Shown in pieces: positions 58,980-64,000 of a stretch of DNA of 64,000 nucleotides. The position numbers were made by a program, and so were the translations under genes. The notes beneath the pieces are model-generated. The model was not told the origin of the DNA. It saw nothing but the letters and a program-made list of their open reading frames with translations, and made no database searches. The stretch spans positions 186,001 to 250,000 of the forward strand of contig CADCXA010000029.1 of the NCBI GenBank assembly GCA_902806565.1, given 5' to 3'. The stretch's first letter is position 1; the number at the start of each line of letters is the position of its first letter. Origin of the DNA: Hypoxylon rubiginosum (lineage: Eukaryota; Ascomycota; Sordariomycetes; Xylariales; Hypoxylaceae).

Positions 58980-61261
58980 TCTCTTTCTCGCACGACGGTA
59001 TTAGGACGGCACGATGGCAAATTTGATTACCGAGAAGCGAGAAGGGCAGCGTGAGAGAGGCGCGAGGATACGCACAGATACATGGGACCGAGGTTAGGCA
59101 CTCTAACTCTACTATGATAATCGGTTGAGAACATTAAACAAGTGCTTCATCACTTACAAATAACACTTAGGTTAAACGATGTCCTGCTTATCGAACCAGT
59201 TGCATACCTACTCTTCGTTTAACTAACAGAGTAAGCTGAGTACCAATCATGCATCTATCTGTGTAAGTCTACCAAGAGCTGGTTCAGCTGTAAGTACCCA
59301 TGTTCTATTCCAGTATGGGATTCGACTCCGGACCGTATCTTGCCTCCTCAAACAGGAGAGCCTGTCTTTACAGTGAGGTTACCACATTTATTAAGAGTCT
59401 AATTTAAATCATGCACAACGCCTCCTAGCAGTCTAGGAGCGCATCTTGATTTGACCTTTCTCAAAGCGCTCGGACATTCGCCCTTGTTTCTACTCAAGGT
59501 CTTCTATTATTCTACTCTGCAAGCGGCTTTAACTAAACGACGTTGAGTTTCTCTATCGCCTTATACTCGGCCAGGCAATTCTCGTTCATTTGGGATCAAG
59601 CATGATATTATGCCTTGCTGGTAGCTTCGCCCTCGACGCTATAAGAGAATGCTGTTAAGGCAGTTCTTTAGATCATTAATTATAGTATAGTGAATCGCAA
59701 CTATATCCCCCCCCTTACTATGACTTTGCGGATAGCCCAGGTACATACCTTTCAGCTACACACAGTTCACAGTAGACAGGTTTCCCGTCGCTACTCAGAA
59801 GCAATATACACGGCTAAACGGTAGCTATCGAGCAATACAGCTTGTAACTGGTATTTTTTCTATGTTGTGTATTCGCTATATAATCAAAAATGACCTCCGT
59901 GCTAGCCCACAAGAGGCGGGATCTATGTTAGCTAAACAACTGGCATAATAATAATAGAGGTTATACTAATTCCTTAAAGTAGCGCTACGCCTAGGTTGTC
60001 ACGAAGCCAACCATGCGATAAGGAAACAACTATGTTGTTGCACGAAGAACTATGAACCTAGGGGGCTACCAGGTCTCATGTATATACAGGAGGTCAGGAC
60101 AAAGAGACCTATCCCTTCCTTCATACCCAGAAGCCTGTAACCCCTATCCAGGACCCTTAGTCTCCTATTCTGGCTATTAGGACTCCGTGACTCCTATCTA
60201 GACCCCAAGGCTGACCAACAGGTCCGTAGCCCAGCCCAGGCGTGTCGAGGGAGGGCTATGGTCCTGACGTGGGTCCCATACTTGCCATGATCGCCATGGT
60301 TGGTGATGTTCTCGTAGTATCCCTAACCCTAAGTACCTGTATTGTAGGTGTAGGACGCTTAAGCTATGCCCGCGATTTGCATGTTGGCCGATATTCCTGG
60401 GACCTTGGCTTCGATCTCTCTGCATCCCCCGACGCATCAGTAACCTTCTTGATCTCGTCTTTGTCCTGGGATGGCTTATTGCTCCTGAGCCATTCGGAAA
60501 CTTCTGCGGGGGCGTTTTTCGAGGTCTTGTAATCTCGTTCGAGTCAAGCCAACCTGGAGACCCCGGCCATATTTCCCGTCGTAGTTTATAGCAATATCCC
60601 ATAGTTGAGGTTGTTTTGAATATTGACAATATAATCGAAGCGATCTACTGATGTCTTCGGGTCTGTCGTGGGAAGTCCGGACAAAACATCCGAATGATGT
60701 ATAGGTAGGTTAAAAAAAACCGTAGCATACCTACCTACCTAAAGTAAGGCTTATAATATGTTTTAATGCAGCAGTAATTCAACATGTCCCGGGCTGCCGC
60801 TAACGCCGTGACTGTACTATCTATCCTTCGTTGATGGGTATGGAAGGTAGTGGCCTAGTTGGTTAGCTAGGGAATGTTACCTTTTTTTTATATTTTTTTT
60901 TTATTTTTGTACTGTGGTTGCTTGTGGGTTCGAATCCCCCAGGTGACACTTTTTTTTCTCCAATACCCAATATCTACAATCACCCAGGTATTTATGTTTT
61001 TCGTAATAGTTCGTAATGGATAAACAATTTGCCTACCTACCTAAGGTATGCACTTTTTCTTATTTGCAGAAAACTAGATAGGCGCCCTGGTTTGTTTATG
61101 AGCGCCGGGCAGAGGTGTTCGGACTTCTGTATTAACATCAGGACAGTCTTCATTGAGGGAAGACGCAATATCGCCGATGCTTTAATGTCCTACACAGCCC
61201 GACATGGGTTATCGAGTTGAAGTGACGCCTACTTCTCGAATTCCTTGCTTGATATGAAGAT
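58980..61261. other. Gene-poor region, 2.3 kb
   Basis: No intact gene. Open frames at 60198-60629 on the - strand and 61029-61220 on the + strand are the longest, but neither shows a domain and adjacent frames carry broken protein-like stretches (for example a stop-free - strand run near 60370-60530 in a second frame), which would fit decayed coding DNA. A Pol III-like element lies at 60844-60957. Confidence 0.45.
60844..60957 (+). ncRNA. tRNA-like element: A box, B box and T-run terminator (probable pseudogene or SINE head)
   Basis: TGGCCTAGTTGG at 60851-60862 fits the A-box consensus and GGTTCGAATCC at 60927-60937 is a perfect B box. A run of eight T at 60950-60957 could end Pol III transcription. 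The T-arm (GTGGG/CCCCC around TTCGAAT) pairs in four of five positions. Against a working tRNA: the putative acceptor halves (AAGGTAG and AGGTGAC) do not pair, there is no proper anticodon arm, and a long T-rich insert separates the boxes. A decayed tRNA, a tRNA-derived SINE fragment or a novel Pol III RNA are all possible. Confidence 0.35.
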
Positions 61262-61507
61262 TTAAGAGGGCCGTTCGCACGGTGGCTGTAGGCCGAGGGA
61301 TTCCCAGTAGAGGCGACGGAGATCCGCTATCACCGGCGAACGAGGTAGACCAGACGGGTTAGGAGACAGGCCGAGTTGCTGCTGTCTATTTTGGGAGTAT
61401 GTTTGATGCCGAGGAGTAGTCTCAGGTTTCTCTTCAGAAAGAGTGGCACTTGGAGGAACCGTACTGTTCTCTATCGTCTTTGGAGTCTTTGGAGTCTCGG
61501 TAGTCAT
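61262..61507 (-). CDS. Doubtful small proline-rich ORF, 81 residues
   Basis: A single ORF starting MTTETPKTPKTIENS and ending LQPPCERPS, rich in Pro, Thr, Ser and Gln, with a short aromatic segment (DLRRLYWESLGL) near the end. I do not recognise it. It sits alone in a gene-poor stretch with no clear promoter. The amino-acid composition is unlike random translation of AT-rich DNA, which is the only argument for coding. Confidence 0.3.
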   Translation of the reverse strand: MTTETPKTPKTIENSTVPPSATLSEEKPETTPRHQTYSQNRQQQLGLSPNPSGLPRSPVIADLRRLYWESLGLQPPCERPS

Positions 61508-63140
61508 TGTGAGTTAGGTATAGGTTAGGAGGTAAATAGGTAAGGTTGATAGGGATCGTTGAAGGTTACTCTTCTTAGAATGGACGATGCTTTGAATATT
61601 ATAGCATGCTCGACCACGTGAAAGTGTGTGGATTGTTCAGAGTATTTTAGTTGTCTTATGGGAGGTGCGTATGATAATGTGCACTTCCGAGATTTGATAG
61701 CTTGGTAGCGAATAGAAGAGTACCGTAGACGCTTACTGGTCTAATTGTTGGTTTCTTATGGTTCGCTGATGGAGCTCTATGGTAGAGCTATGTTGATAAA
61801 GCTTTATTGGTAAAGGTGTGGTGAAGAAGAAAAATAAGAATCTGTGCTGTGAAGAAACTTCAAGCTTGCGTGAAGCATTGAAGGACTGTCCGAGGATACT
61901 GAAGGAAGGAAAGAGTGTACATGAGCAGGTTAGGGGTAATGCTTTATATAAGAAAATAAAATGCACTAAGGGAATGTAGACACTTTGTGGGTTAGCCATA
62001 AGGGTTGAATGGTGGGAGGGGCGACACAAATGACGAGCTATGCAAGATAATATTCTTCGTACTGTCACTACTTCTTAGTCGTCATTAACATCCAACCTTT
62101 AAGGACAACCTATCTAATGTTTGTCTGCATCTATTTCTACCTAGAGAGGTGGACAAACGTTCCAAGTCACTGCCAAAAATTCTAATCACTGTTTTGACCT
62201 TGGACACGGGTTGAACTACCTGGCTGTCCGTTAATAATTGTAAAAATAGTGCTTGCTTCTGAAGAGAAACCTAATTCCACCCGAGGCAGGTATGGGTACG
62301 AAAACTGCCTATAGTTGGCTGCGGTCTAATCCTACATGCAGATGAGGTAGGTAGAGTGGTGCTGTCTTTCTCTCTATATGTACATACACGTATGACGCTG
62401 GACCAATTTAGGTAGCCACACTGGTAGCTTGGCTTTATTTGCTATTGATTCTCCCTTGGCGGTTGGGATCTCCTCAGTAGAGATCGCAAATTGAGTTGAT
62501 ACCTATGGAGTTATTAGCTACATATAGGTGCCTAGGCAGGTATTCAATTGTTGAACGTCACTGAATAGGGGGCTGCTTAGTCATCAGCCCATAATCTCTT
62601 AAGCTGCCTCCCGTCTACCTATTTACGTTTGAAGTGCTATATCTTATTCTATTGCTTCTAGAAAATTACAATTGAGAAATAAAATAGAAGTCGAATATTA
62701 GCATCAACTAATTATTAAAATTTAATACGGGCTGGCTAAGTCTTGATACGTCCTCCCCAAGATCAAACTATCATAGAGCAATAGTGCTATACCACTCACA
62801 TAGAAGGCATAGCTAGTATAAGGGTTGACTGTTAAGTAATACCCCTCTTACGCCCATAGTTAAGATAATCATAAAAAATAAATAGTCTTTCAAGTTCCAC
62901 AAGATCAAGTCTCACGGTTGGAACCTAGGTAGTTGGATTTCCTGCCAAGATCAGACAGATTCTTCCGCTACGCAAACCGAAATGGGTTCCTATAATTTCC
63001 ATGAACCATCAACTTGGAATTTAACTACCTAGACATGAAAAATAGACACCAAATCACATATTACTTGCTAGAACATGCAGCTTAAGCTTCAACCACACCT
63101 CACAGGCTCTTGAGCCCGACCACTACCCGTAACAAGCCAA
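61508..63140. other. Gene-poor region, 1.6 kb
   Basis: AT-richer than the rest of the window, particularly 62640-62890. A 111-codon frame on the - strand (61733-62068) has no domain signal. It should hold the 3' UTR of the protease gene at its right end. Confidence 0.5.
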
Positions 63141-64000
63141 TTAATCCAAGCGCTGCGCGAACTTCAACTCCATCTTCTCGGAGACGTCGAACACGGCGAT
63201 GATCTCCTGCATGAAGGTGTCGCCAAGGATGTACGAGCCCTCCTGCCCTGCGCCGATACCAGACAAGCACTGATTGGAGCCTTCCGCGGCGGTCTCAGGG
63301 AGGATCATGCTGCTCGGATGCGTGCGGATGGCCTTGCCACCGATTACGATGTCGAGCGTGGGTGGCACGGCGTCGCACGGCACGCTCCAGATCATGGAAT
63401 CCTCTCGGCGTCCCGCGGGGGAATACGCGGCGTTGATGGCGGCCGCAACACTTTGCGGGAATAGGTTGATTGTGGTGCCGGAGTCGACTACCATCTTGGG
63501 CAGGTTAGTCGCCGTCTGGTTGACAGTGCTGCTACTCCAGGACATGGAGTCGATTTCGACGTCGTAGTAGAAATAGTCTGTCCTGCCACCCGTCGTGATT
63601 CCCTAGAACGTGGTTGTCAATCATGAAATAGTGTTGAAGGATTGTAGAAAACCTAGTAGATCTAGTCTCACCTTTTGGATCGGCACCGATGTATACTCCC
63701 CCGTTTTGACAGGGGGCACACCGCCAAAGGCAATGAATGATCGGTTTTCGTTGCGCGACATTGCGAAACTTAGGATAGGATCGGCCGCCATGCTAGCACC
63801 CATAGTTTCAATGAGAGGAGAGTAGTTCACTAGGTTGTCGATGCCGTCATTGCGAGGATCATTTCCTGTGAATGCTGAGGTGAGTCCTCGTAAGCCGAGA
63901 CCGAGGATACCACTCGACACTCCATCCCCACCAAAAGCAGCCACATTCACGAGAGAAAATTGCTGCTTTGGAACCGTCACATTGGCAACAGTGATGCTTG
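63141..64000 (-). CDS. Aspartic protease, peptidase family A1 (C-terminal part)
   Basis: The gene runs off the right edge of the window, so its N-terminus with the first catalytic Asp and the signal peptide is missing. Two exons are visible: 64000-63672 (open at the edge) and 63602-63141, joined in phase 0 across a 69-base intron (GTGAGA...CTAG). Family features: FSLVN...GDGVSSGILGLGL in the first lobe, SFIAFGGVPP, YFYYDVEIDSM, the second catalytic motif VDSGTTINLFP, and the late GSYILGDTFMQEIIAVFDV followed by a KMELKFAQ end. Such fungal proteases are usually secreted or GPI-anchored; there is no GPI-like tail in the visible end, so secretion or vacuolar location is more likely. The stop falls right after FAQRLD. 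Confidence 0.9.

Noticed and set aside
59322..59340. B-box-like word GATTCGACTCC near 59,327.
   Set aside because: One mismatch to the consensus, no A box at a suitable distance and no cloverleaf could be drawn on either strand.
60033..60220. LTR-like segment beginning TGTTGTTG and ending CCAACA.
   Set aside because: The flanking five bases (AACTA and GGTCC) do not match as a target-site duplication and no second copy is present in the window.

Overview
The window is nuclear DNA of a filamentous ascomycete (Pezizomycotina, most likely Sordariomycetes). Genes are compact and lie on both strands, with mostly one to six short introns (about 40-170 bases) using GTRAGT-like donors, CTAAY branch points and YAG acceptors. 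Nearly all recognisable products are conserved eukaryotic or fungal proteins. The genus cannot be told from the sequence. I placed exon joins by hand, using splice motifs, reading phase and protein-family expectation. Every multi-exon model below keeps an open frame, but none has transcript support.

Layout. 0-7 kb: 3' end of a Vhc1-type cation-chloride cotransporter, a disordered protein with a small zinc ribbon, then SPT4 (-) preceded on the same strand by a 146-codon ORF that stops five bases before the SPT4 start, and a divergent POP8. 7-21 kb: protein phosphatase 5 (PPT1, -), YIH1/IMPACT (+), an AMACR-like family III CoA-transferase (+), dynamin VPS1 (-) and GID7/WDR26 (-). 22-34 kb: acetoacetyl-CoA synthetase (-), a DUF2264 protein with a GC-AG intron (+), phosphoserine aminotransferase SER1 (-) and a motif-depleted SDR-like protein (+). 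34-48.5 kb: TRAPPII subunit TRS120 (+), an ASXH-domain protein (-), SEC22 (+), an uncharacterised zinc-finger protein (-) and a CLPTM1 family membrane protein (-). 50-59 kb: LOG-family phosphoribohydrolase (+), PABA synthase (+), ER glucosidase I ending in RDEL (-) and SNRNP27 (+). 59-63 kb: a gene-poor, AT-richer stretch with a Pol III-like A-box/B-box/T-run and one small doubtful ORF. The window closes inside an A1 aspartic protease (-).

There is no biosynthetic cluster, CRISPR array, rRNA gene, intact transposon or clear complete tRNA. TRS120, SEC22, VPS1 and glucosidase I all serve the secretory/vacuolar route, but they are scattered among unrelated genes and I infer no operon-like cooperation. 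The most unusual signals are the tandem ORF-SPT4 arrangement, the SDR that has lost most cofactor motifs, GC-rich 3' portions of several genes, an AGGTA/TACCT word family confined to intergenic DNA, and several G-quadruplex-capable tandem repeats.
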